A stretch of DNA of 64,000 bases from Dillenia suffruticosa (taxonomy: Eukaryota > Streptophyta > Magnoliopsida > Dilleniales > Dilleniaceae). A program made the position numbers and the translations under genes. Positions 1-11,700 of this stretch are shown one piece after another. The notes under the pieces were generated by a model. That model made no database searches and was not told the DNA's origin. It saw nothing but the letters and a program-made list of their open reading frames with translations. Location: the NCBI GenBank assembly GCA_033439265.1, contig JAVTVX010000035.1:4134001-4198000 (forward strand), given 5' to 3'. Position 1 is the first letter of the stretch, and the number at the start of each line of letters is the position of its first letter.

Positions 1-599
1 GCCCAAGGCTTAATTCTTTGGTTTTTCTCATCATTTGCTGTGGTATTCATCTGCGGATACATAAAATAAAAGACAATAAAGCACTTCTTTGCTTTTGTTT
101 GACGTTTAGGGCATAGTTATGAAGCAAAGGATTGAGAGAAAAAAGGTTTAGATGCTCTAGTCCAGGAATTGGCTCAACTTAGGAGCATATATTCTTTTTG
201 TTTGCAACTTTTTTTCTCTCGTTTTCTGCTTCTTTTCCCTTAAATTGGTAATTGTTTCTGCACAACGACCATCATGTTTGGTTGCTGGGGTTTTACTTAA
301 ATTCGCTATTTATTCCATTGATGTTTGATTTATCAACCGTTTAAATTTTCTGAATTCGTTTATTTGATTGATATATTTCGAGCTTTCATCAATCACATGC
401 AGATTGTAGAATTGTCTCTAAATTTATGTTAAGCAGCAAATAACTAAACAAATGTGACCAATAAGAAAAGTGAAGAGTTGCAACTGATTTGAACAACGAC
501 AGATTCTTCTTTAAACCATAAATGTACATGTAGCTCCCTTCATCAGCTTCAAACACTCATGGTTGAGCTGCTTCCCGTTGCAGGTAGCAACATTTCATT
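1..599. other. AT-rich flank and 3' region of TRX-like gene
   Basis: I see no coding exon here. AATAAA-type motifs near 65-80 could be polyadenylation signals of a plus-strand gene lying to the left of the window. The part next to 600 is the presumed 3' untranslated region of the minus-strand thioredoxin-like gene. Confidence 0.4.
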
Positions 600-3500
600 C
601 TAGGAATGCAGCCATAAACGATCATGTAGCCGCTCTTCGCCAGCACCATACATCTCATCAACTCTTTCACCATCACGATAAAATTGAAAAGTGGGCGTGT
701 AGCGGATGTGCTGTGTTGTTTCTGGGCATTCATCTATGTCTGCATATACAAGAGAGAGTTTTGGGAACTCGTTACTCAACCTGCAAAATGCAGGAAGGAT
801 CTGGCTACAGATTCGGCACCTGAGCATCGCAAAACAGACAATTTATCATCAACTAGTCAAATTTGGAATAAGAAATGACTCTGTAAGGGCATTGACAAAT
901 TCAAAAATGCAATGATTTTTGCAACAACTCACTTCAACACAACCAAACTAAGTACTACACTTCCCATTTAGCAGGAAAGTAATTTTAGGATTCTTAATAA
1001 TGGGCAAACGACATTAAAGTACAGCTCTGCCATCATTGGCAACTAAAATCCATAGGTAGAGATATGCATGAAGCCTCTATAAAGTGTGAACTTGCAAGGC
1101 TTGTCTGCAAGAGATTTCCTTAGTCAAGCCAGACGACAGACTATGAACTCTTAAGTTATAAGTGATTTATAATTTAAAACAAAATCTAACATTTCGAACA
1201 ATACAAGCAGCCCAATCATTCCGAGTGTGAGCCTATCAGACCCAATTATTAGGGTGTGCATATGGCTAAGAAGTATATAGCATGAATTAGCTTTGTAACC
1301 AGTATTAACCCACTTTCTATGTACACTAAATGTCTGAATCAATCATGAGAAAACTGGTGGCTACTAAATAAAAGTTCTACCACTTATTCTAAAAGAAATC
1401 TAGCAGCCATCATCTTCCAATTTACCTTACTATGAATCATTCTCCTCATGGTTTTGAAAGATACAAGGTGATAGTATGAATCTTCATAATGATGATACTT
1501 TTTTTGACAGAAAAAAAAAAAAAAAAGTTGTACCAGATGTAATATAGAATATAAAAAGAATGACAAATCCACAACAACAATAACAACAAACCAAGTCTTA
1601 AACCCAATAATTTAAAATCAGCCATTTGAGAAATAAATTATAATTAAAAAGAAAAATAGAATAAATAAATAATAAATACAAAAATATAAATATATACAAA
1701 AGTGAATAAAATTAAAATTAAAAAAAAAAGATAAAAGTAGAATAAGTTCTCGATTTTCCTAACCGGTACGTTCTTGGGTCTTCTTTGCACATGCCCAAAC
1801 CATCTCAAACGACACTCCCGTATCTTATCCACAATTGAGTTAACTCCCAACTTATTACGAATTTTTTCGTTTCTAATTCTATTTCTTTAATTTTGCCACA
1901 CATCCACCTGATCATTGTCATTTCTATTACGGTCATTTTTTATTTTTGTTATTGTTTAATAGTCCAACACTCAGTACCATACAATAATGTAGGTCTAATC
2001 ACGGTTTTATAGAACTTTTCCTTCAAATGCATTGGTATTGTACGATCGCAAAAATTCCAGATGGCTTTCTCAATTTCATCCAATCCACTTGAATCATATG
2101 ATTCACATCTCTATCTATATTGTCATCATTTTAAATGATAGAACTTAGATATCTAAACCATTCATTTTCGAGTATATCTTGTCTATCTAGTTTAATCATT
2201 TCTTCATCATTTCGATCATTGTTGTTAAATTTACACTTCATATACTTAGTTTTCGATCTAATCAATCTAAACTCTCTAAATTGTAGTGTGACCCTTTATA
2301 ACTCTAATTTAGCATGAATAGCCTCCCTAATTTCATCAATTAGAATTATATCATCTGCAAAAATCATAAATCATGGTATTTCATCTTAAATGTTTTTTAT
2401 GATTTCGTCTATTATTATTGCAAAAAGGAGGGGACTTAATACCGAAACTTAATGGAATCCGATATTAATAGGAAAGCTATCGCTTAAACCCCAACGAGTT
2501 CTTATATTAGTTATAACTCTCTCATACATATTTTTAATAAAATTAATGTATTTTGAGAAGATACCTTTCTTCATCAACGCCCACCACAATACTTCTCTAG
2601 AAACCCTATCATATACTTTTTCTAGATCAATAAATACCATATGTAAATCTCTCTTATGTGCTCTATATGTTTCCATCAAATGTCTTAACAAATGAATTGT
2701 TTCCGTAGTGAATTTTCTAGGCATAAATCCAAATTGATTTTGAAAAATATTTATCTCCAATTTTAATCTATATTCTATCACTCTCTCCCATAATTTCATG
2801 GTATATAGCTCTCCAATCATAAGTTTAATTTCTCTATAGTTGGAATAATCTTGTATGTCTTATTTATTCTTATATAGCGGTACATATTATGCTCTTCCTC
2901 CATATTTGGGGCATTCTCTTGATTTGCCAAATTTTATTGAAAATATCCGTTAACATTATTATACCGAATTCACCTAAACATTTCCACACTTAGATGTCAT
3001 CAGATTTTATAGATTTATTATTTTTCATTTTCTTTAAACCCTCCTTCACTTCATGGGGACAAATTCTACGTTTAAAGTCTCTATTGATTTTTTTTACAGG
3101 TATCTCGATATTTTTTATATCTATTGTACTGTTAACATTGAAGAGATTATCAAAATACTCCCTCTAACGCTTTTTTATGTCATTATTCCTTAAAAGAATA
3201 TCATTTGCTCCATTCTTAATACACATAACACAATTGCATAAAACAGTAAAAGATTGCTCTCCTAGACCATGATCTTTATAAACCCCCTGAATCATGAGCC
3301 AAGAGAGAAGCATAAAATACAACTTTTATCATAAAGAAGAGAGAAAGCCAATAGACTGACTTCTAACATTCCGCTTGCTCCGATTACTTTCAATGCCTAT
3401 TTTCAATTTCACTTTTCGATCTTAAATGTGGTTTGGTGCCGGTTACTTCCCATCAAATACCAACATGTTACCTTCACAAGATAGGCAGATATTCTGTTTC

Positions 3501-4171
3501 ACAGATTACCAATTTTCATATTAGGAAACTTAGTATGTTATTAGTAAGAGAACGACCTCATCAAACACCTTGTATTCATGAATCACGACCCCTATGTCTG
3601 TGTATATTCACTCCTTCAACAGATAAGTACTCAAACGTGTACACACTTATTCATGTCTGCCGACCTTTGCCAAACGCATTTTTTATTTTTGTGAACAAGA
3701 AGATGAAGACAGATGGGAAAAGCACGAGAAAAGAATTTTAAAGAAATATCAAATGAACATACCAGGATGCACCATAATTGATCACAGTCTGCAACCACAG
3801 ACACCCAAATGTCAAATAAGTCACCAAAAAAAAAAAAAAAACAAAGAAAAAAAAACCCTTTAGTCAAAACACAAAAACACTCAATACCCATCGATCAAAA
3901 TCCACCAAAATCAACACACTCCAAACAATAATTAAACCCCACAAAAATTAAAATAAAATAAAAGTCAGAAGCAAAAAAAGAAGAGCTTGTTCTTATTACT
4001 CACGGGGCTTTTGGAAGTTTTGATGCGTTGAAGGACATCTCTGAAATCATCGTCGCTTGAAGCACTTCTGAGATTCCCATGTTTATTAATTGGAAGAGAT
4101 AAACCGGTGCCCTCCAAACCTCGTTTTCTGCTCTCTTCTTTGCCATTTGAAGAAGCCACTGCGCTCTCCAT
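600..4171 (-). CDS. Thioredoxin-like protein (TRX-like 3-3 homologue)
   Basis: Three exons on the minus strand: 4171-4004, 3788-3763 and 819-600, together 414 nt or 137 residues. The protein is a small atypical thioredoxin expected to act as a disulfide reductase; its substrates are not evident from sequence. Residues 18-34 (RGLEGTGLSLP, HGNL) and 65-69 match the family. The active site is WCRIC (65-69) instead of WCGPC, as in the Arabidopsis relative (At3g53220, from memory). The C-terminus carries YADIDECPETTQ, YTPTF and ends DRLWLHS. The start at 4171 is chosen because the frame is open further upstream only through a tRNA-like relic. Exon 2 is only 26 nt and supplies most of the strand leading to the active-site Trp, whose codon is split by intron 2. 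Donors are GTGAGT and GTATGT. Intron 2 (820-3762) is about 2.9 kb and filled largely by a decayed LINE. Confidence 0.9.
1573..3215 (-). mobile_element. Decayed non-LTR retrotransposon (LINE, probably RTE type), copy 1
   Basis: Minus-strand reverse transcriptase remnants inside intron 2 of the TRX-like gene, in the same orientation as the host. Reading down from about 3190 I see pieces resembling EVKEGLKKMK, then TMKLWERVIE and QNQFGFMP with FIDLEKVYDR in the only long open stretch (2820-2449), then the catalytic FADD box with FADDIILIDE near 2357, then a DVNHMIQVDWMKLRK piece, RWMCGK and finally CRLRWFGHVQRR (about 1830-1790). In-frame stops and frameshifts separate the blocks, so it is inactive. 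The 3' end, read on the minus strand, is a T-rich spacer, then CTCAAATGGCTGATTTTAAA, a TTGGGTTTAAG block and a (TTG)n-like tail ending near 1573; a TTG tail is typical of plant RTE elements. No endonuclease region is visible, so it is also 5' truncated. Confidence 0.85.
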
Positions 4172-4275
4172 TGCTTTTTGGGTCCGCCCTTCTTCTTGCT
4201 CTATTTCTCTGGACTCATCTGAGATACATCCCGCTGCTTTAGGTGAGGGACAGAAAGTTGAAGTGAATTCGGACA

Positions 4276-4356
4276 AGCAACACCGTATGTTGCAGTGGAT
4301 TAGCACGTTTGATTTCGGATTATAAGCTCGTGGGTTCGACTCCCACTGTCTTCGAT
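4276..4356 (+). pseudogene. tRNA-Arg(TCG)-like relic
   Basis: The stretch retains a perfect T arm (GTGGG TTCGACT CCCAC, 4330-4346), a perfect B box GGTTCGACTCC, a recognisable D-arm/A-box region (TGCAGTGGATTAGCACG, 4291-4307) and an anticodon loop TTTCGGA consistent with TCG (Arg). The anticodon stem has mismatches and the two acceptor strands (the 3' one is TGTCTTC) do not pair well. It is therefore a decayed tRNA gene or the head of a tRNA-derived SINE. It lies about 105 bp upstream of the TRX-like start codon, on the opposite strand. Its antisense translation is what extends the TRX-like frame upstream. Confidence 0.6.
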
Positions 4357-4359
4357 TGT

Positions 4360-5729
4360 CTTTCCTGTGATTTTGTTTTACTAAGGGGGAGAAAAGTCCA
4401 AATGATCCTGGGTCGGAGTGGGCCGGATCACGGATCATTAAAAACACGTCGCATTTTATTAAAAATTTATATTTTCTTACACGAATTTTAAGCTAATTAA
4501 AATTAATTGTATAAATTTACTTTTTTTTTTTATTTTATTCGACTGCATGAAGGTAGGAAGAATCTAGGTATCATGTGATTCTCTTTTAGGAGGAGGAAAG
4601 TGCTATCTATATTCCTATCAACGGACTTGTGCTGGGATAGGACGGGAAAAAAAAGTAAAATATTACTCTTCTAAAATTAAATTTCATACTCATTTTAAGT
4701 CTATTTAACAAATTGTTTCTCTCCTTAGTTGTGATGTCAGGTAAATTGTTACTCTCGTAGGGAGAAAGTAAATATATATATATATACAAATATATATATA
4801 AATAAAACATCTCATGTTTTATATATTTTTTTTCTCCTTTTCAGGCAACTCTCCCTCTCTCTCTCTCTCTACAAGGGGAAAATACATGAAAATTATTATA
4901 TAAAAATTATCAACAATTTCTACTAATTCAACCACACAAGGGAAAAAAAATTAGGGGTATAAAATTTTTCTCTAAATTGTTATTCTTTTACCCTAAATAG
5001 AAAGATTATTTGATCAGATCTTTAATTTGGTGCAGCATGTTTTGTATGATAAAGAATAACAAGTATTAACCCACACTATATTCCGGAGTAGTGGGAATCC
5101 TACAAAGCTTAGACAATTTTGTTCAGCATAATCCAACATATCCTTCAATAAGCAATCTATTTTAACTTGCAAGTCCAAATTAATCATTTGTTATTTTCAA
5201 AAGTAAATTTTATATCAATATGTGAACCAAAAAAAAAAAAACAAATTCCCTGGGTTCCCAAATTTTAAATATATTTTTGGGGAAAAAAATTATCTTACCA
5301 TCATGTGTTTGTGTGCATAAATATAAGTTTGGTATGAGAGCGAGTAAGTCGACTTTCAATTTAAATGCTTTGAATCATCCAATCCAATATGGCTGTTAAA
5401 CTGATGGCCTTTTTGTTTTTTCCAAATGCTATTAAAAAGTTTTAGGGCCAAGCCTGTCACTTGAAGACTCTGCCCTAGACCCTCCACAGCATCCCCCAAT
5501 TTTTCCTCCTCTTTTTATTTTTATTTTATTTTTCTGTCTTGGTTCTATACCGCCTGCCCCCAACCCCCTTCATTTGTTCCTTCTGAAATTGATCTTCTCT
5601 TGATGGAAATCCAACTGACCTCCATCTCATGATCTGCATCCGCAAAAACCAGCACTTCTCCTCCATGTTGTGTGGCTTCACCAAAACTTAAAGCTCCCAA
5701 GGACTATTCACTGCTTGGCAGAGAAAACT
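4360..5729. other. Intergenic region between TRX-like and FAD synthetase genes
   Basis: AT-rich DNA with short (TA)n runs near 4774-4802 and a (CT)n run near 4853-4870. It should contain the TRX-like promoter (right after 4171 on the minus strand) and the 3' untranslated region of the FAD synthetase gene (below 5730). I see no exon in it. Confidence 0.5.
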
Positions 5730-8700
5730 TCAAGGGGAAACTTGGTTTAACTCTGAAAACGCCCCCGCCTTGAACTTGCTGCAAAGTGCTTCTGCAGCTA
5801 ATTCTAATCTAGGATATTCCTGCAAAAATTTTGGCAAAATTTGTAAAACATTTAAGTAACTCAAAATTCACTATTAAATACCACACTACATGCTAAAGGA
5901 AAAGATTGATGTGTAATCATACCTTGCCCTTTAAGGTGATTATGAGAGGTCCACATCTGGATTTACGATGACACCCTTCAAATCACAATCAGAAGAGGAA
6001 GGATAAGAAAGGAGCCATTAGTAAATGAGTAATATTAACAAGCTGAATTGATTTTAGAAATTTTTACCAACATAAATATCTGGGAATTCAAAACAAAGTT
6101 TTGAGAGAGTTTGAGCAGTTTCGACCTGCATTATGAAACAAATGAATTTAATGTGATACCACAGGCAGTCAAAGATGTTACATAAATTCTATAAATATAT
6201 AAGAAGCTTAAAATAGCACGAATAATATTTTGATCCATTCCACCAGGAAAATCATGGTGGATATCTGTCATCATAGTGCCAAGATTAGGTCCTGGCATAT
6301 TCGTACTCCGCTGCTAATGCTTAAGCATTAAATCTTTTATTAAGCATCTCCGACATCTTAGGTTCACAACTTCATCTCATGTTGCGTTTCTAAGGCAAGT
6401 AAAGATGAAAAAAAAAAATTGCAGTTGAATGCATTAAGTGACAAGTGGGGCATACATCTGAAAGTTTTGTGGCCAAATGCTTTGCCACAAATGGTTCCAC
6501 TGACCCAAGTAAGCCACTCGATCTTGTTAACTCAATCAGACAGTCCCACTCCTTGTCAAGCTCAGTAACATTTGTTGCGGTGAGAACAATTACATTTTGG
6601 CACTTCATCTGAAATGAGAAAAATTGGATATTTCGAAGTTCAATATGCATAGGAAAATGTATACACATGTATGACATGTATATATGCGCTCTCACATGTA
6701 TGACATGTATATATGCATAGAAAATCATATTGTAAGGATTCTGTAAAAACTAATTTAAATACTGGTAGGGACCCAAAATTTCCTCAACAAATCATACATA
6801 AGAATAAGTACATTCACAATTCTACATTAGTAATTCTGATTGTTTACTAGTTATACACTTCTAGTCTGGCCCCTGAAAACCAGAAGAAAATTTGAGAAAT
6901 TTAGTTTTACTGTTTGCTATGTGAACTTGGCAACAAATAGGCATCTGCATCTCCATGTGAGAAATCTAACACATATCACAAGAATAAAATCTTGATCAAC
7001 AAAAACTGCTTCCTTTAACTGCAAGAAGTTATATATATTCACAATTGATGGTGCCAGTAGAAGCATCTACTTGGCCTTACCAGAGAAAAGGAAGAATGCA
7101 CATCAAATAACTTGAGCAATTTAAATAAATAACCACAGAGTTATTAGATCTCTTGTCATTTAATTCTTTGACATGGAAATTCAGATTCTAGCAGCTGTTG
7201 CACATAATCAGTAACAACATTCACCAAACACATACCAGAGGCACTCTCAACTTGTCATGATGCAATAATTCAGTAATCCCCTCAGGCAAGTGAGCCATCT
7301 GAATGAGATATGGCAAAGAGTTAGACTAGTCTCATGCAGCAAAATAGAGGCATAAATATGATTCAAAACATAAAGATCCACTAAATCATGCATGAAACTA
7401 GCATGGGGATCCAATTTCCAATGCATAGGTAGCACCCAATTCCATCACAGATTTTTAACTTTAAATTCTTGCCACAACATGGACCACATTAGCTCCAGGC
7501 TAAATTGCATCCACTCATCCAATTGTTAGCTTGGTTAGGCTACATCATGGCCAAGTTTTAGAGCCAAAGTCAAGCTTCAGCCAGGTAACAAAATGTCTCT
7601 GGCAATTAAAACACAATTTCCTTAATGAAACCTGTGAAACATGTAAAATTCATTATATTGGTAGAATAAGAGTCCACTTTATTCAATTTTCAAGCCAAAA
7701 AAAAAAAGGAACAAAGATTTCTATATAAAGGAAATGAAGTTGTATACAAGGATTAATGAGTAGAAGGATCATGTAAGCAAAACTAGTTAACAAAATGAAG
7801 TGACTGATGAAAACAGCTAAAAGAGCACCTCGACAACAGGAGCACAACAAACTTGTGCTAAATGACACTGGAGTAAATCATGAGAAGCTCAAAGAAGATG
7901 ATGAAAACTCCTAAACATTTTTCTGGATAATAAACCAGCAATTGATAATACAATTTCTCACTTACTAAAATGTCCATTTTCACTACTGCATGCATCCGCA
8001 TACCATCCAATAGTGGGATCCACTTCTCAAATCACATTTAATGAGGCATATTACACCATCAGTATATGTGAATGTTTGTAGCTCTCTACAGCTAACCCTG
8101 AGAGATTCAAGTAAACCAAACTTTTGAGAACACACTACCTCGTTCCTGTCCCCAGTGCAATGGTCATCAATGAGATGTCGTAGATGTTCTTCAAATTCTT
8201 CATCAGGAGCCTAGATTCAAAATTCCAGGACACAGTTTAAGAAATAAACTCATTAAAGCTAACAAAATTAGTATTTCAAGAAATAAGCATCATACTATGG
8301 ATGAATTATTTTTGCCTATTTTTATATGTTGGAATTTAGAACGAGAAGAAAATCTAAACTGTCATTCATTGCAGCATTCATGAAGATAGACTTCAGATCA
8401 ATAAACTTGGTGAGAAATACTTATCAACTTGGCCAAAATTTTGAAGTCAATGGAAAGTGTAACTTTGCCTCCCAAAGTACTTCTGAAGGTAAGGAGATTA
8501 TTGATTCATTTCAGAGATTAAGATTTGGGATCTTCAGAAGCTCAAGAAAATTTTAGTAACGTGGAAGAGGAGCTCTTTGTCAAAGTGTGCTCCTATGGTC
8601 TTCATTTCTTACTTTGAATGGTTTAATATGTTAGCATGCACGTCATGTCATGTCCACATCCACAGTAGCTGTCATAAAATATATTGATCTTTGGATGCAA

Positions 8701-11700
8701 CTAATGCAACCATTACTTAATGTAAAAGAGGGGAATATTATTCTCCTACACAGACGCACCAGGCGAACCCCAAATGCCTTTGCAACACCAGCAAGAGTGA
8801 CATCTGAATGCAATGGTCCAACTCCACCATATAAGAACACCTATGAGCAAAGATTCAAGCATGGATTATACGAAACAAAATGTGACAAAAACAAATTCAT
8901 TTGATCAACAAGGTTTAATCAGCTCTTTGAGCAGAAAGAAAATAAGCTCCTAATTGGCTTTGTTGTTGATAATAAATGGATACTATTTACATTCACAAAA
9001 TCATTTTTCAAATGCCAGACAAGAAAATGAGAACGATATTTTTCTAAAAGTCATTTTACAAGAAAGAAATGGACCCTGAGGGCTGGGCAGAGTTATAAGC
9101 TCTTACCATATCACTTGCACACTTGTGTCGTTCAACTTCATCTGCTACGGAATCCGTCTAATTAACAACAAAAGATTAAGTACTTATCAATGAATAAATA
9201 ACAAAAACAAATGACAAAGATTTTAAGAAAGAAAAAACAATAAAATAATGCACAACAAATTATTCAAAATATAATGGTCCCATGTCTCTTGTGCACCAGC
9301 TGAGAAACCAAATTACTGAATCTTTTAATGAAAAATTTATTACAGCTAATTTAGTAGTATGACCATCTTGTTATTTCGACTGTGTTGCTCAAAAATTGTT
9401 AGCATTTCTTTTTCCCAACTATTCAATTAACGCAGCCGAGTAACTATTATGCTTAAACAATCCAACACAGCTATAAAGACAAAACTTGTAATTAAAAAAA
9501 AAAGAAAAAAAATATTGTGATGAATGCCATAACAGAAGACATGATTATTCAATGACAATGACTTACATCATTTTTAACTACAGCAGCACATGAAACAGCC
9601 CAACCAAAAGAATAAAGCTTTCTCCACAATGCTGGTCCTATTTCGTCCTCGACAGTGCCAGACCTGAGCTATGGAATATGCTGAAAGATTAAAACACTCC
9701 AACAGCAACAGTTGGATGAAAAATCACCCATACACAACACACACAAAGGAAGAGATGTCTACATAAGCATGGATTTATCTGTCTGCACAATCATGTTTGA
9801 ACCCCCAAGATAATGAGATAGATTGAACACTAATCAAATGATAATCCCAGAATCTCAACTTTGCTTTGTCAGTCATATACCAGAGCCATTGTCCAATAAT
9901 GTTGAGTCTAATAAACTATTGTTGACCATTTAAACAATTACACCAGTATGCTGATCCTTATTAAATAGGAAAATCTGGATGTGAATCCAATAAGCTTGAT
10001 AGTCAAATAAAATTGTGAAAGACAACTTAAGTGAACAATTAGTCTTCTTTTCTTTGGCCGTCCCTTACCCTAGATCAAAACACTTATACCACTAGGAAAA
10101 CAAGCCCACAGTGAACAATTTATCATTATTAGATTTCCAAAGGTACTATAGCATAGTACAATGTTTTTGACATATTATAATGATGGCTTAAAATATCATT
10201 TCCTCAAATCAAACACAAGTGATACGTACGATTACTGACTCCAGAACAAAAACAATATCTCTTGAATCTCAGACCTAAAGATATGGGGATGCTATGGTAA
10301 GGAATCTCCCACTTCCAATGATATATCCTTCTATTATTAAAAAAAAAAAAAAAAAGAACCAAAAGGTGGGGAAAGATTTCAGGCCACCAAGTTAATTTTT
10401 GTTCCATGTGATAAGTTTAAGAATTTTTGAGCCCATAATTTCACTTCCAAGAAGAAAAGGACTTCACAAAAATGAAGGTTGGGGGGTCTAACAAGGAGTT
10501 TTGAGCCCATAATTTCATTTCAAGAATTTTTTCCCCTTTTTTCTGGGAGATATTGTTTAATGGTCTTGATAATGTGAGATAAACAAGGAACATACAGAAT
10601 CTCATCTCCAACAGCAATAACCGAAGCTGAAAGAATGCCACTGTTTTGTTGCAAATCAAGACCATTGCTAACTTGCCCACTTGCTGAAGGAGAAATCTTT
10701 TTTGCTCGACCTGCTCTTTCTAATCTTCCATCCGAAAGCAAGTATGCAGGTCTAAATTGTTCTGCAGTACCAGATGGATTGGTGACACTCAATAATGAAT
10801 TGGGAACAGTGTCATATATGCTCCCAATTGAAGTGTAACTGTGAAAAAGAAAGGAAATACAATACATCAACATTGAGGCACATAATAAGAAGTGATCCAA
10901 GCAACATAAGAACAGTGCATGTGATTTTTCTTTTATAGAAGTAAAGGAGAATTAACAGATAAAGGCAACCATAAAACTCAGGCAATTTAAACAGAAGGAC
11001 AAGAGAAACATCAAGAAATCAAAATGAAGAAATTGTGGAAATGAAAGACCAAAAAGGAAGAAAAAAATAAAAAGAAATAAAAAGAAAGAAAGAAAGAGAC
11101 CAATAGCTGCTCTCAGAACTTGAAGGATGGACCATTACCAAACATATCAGGATCCAGAGTTTACTGTATGAAACAATCTATAAAATCACATTCAACTACA
11201 TACACACATACAGACACCATGTACACTGCAGACATAAACCAGATGTTTATCTTGTACATAAAGAAATCCCACATTTTAAATCCACAAAAAAAAAAGAACT
11301 TTCAAGCTCTAGGGAAGAAGGATTACCCTTGATCATAAAGAGTGCAGTAACTGATCTTGCAAGTTAGGAGGAAAGCCCATACATCTCTGTCAAAGAAATT
11401 TAAAATGGCAAAAAGTTAGATCTATGAAACCCATATGCACCCCAACCCCCCCCCCCCAAAAAAAAGGCATAAAAGAAACAAAAAGAATCATGAAATTCAT
11501 ATTTGAAAACTGAGCCACCAAAAGCTTGAGAAGATGCCTGACCGGCCCACACATACAGGATAGAGGAAAAAATGGAAAATCATTTGCAGCTGGTGTTACT
11601 TAGAATTCCAATATGCCCAGCAAGCTGTGACTAACATTTTTATCAGTATAGTCTGGAACATGTTAGGATCTTCAACATCCATATGTTCCCTCCAGGCACT

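Noticed and set aside
4172..4447. N-terminal extension of the TRX-like protein
   Set aside because: The extra frame reads antisense through the tRNA-Arg relic and the family protein starts at MESAV-type sequence.
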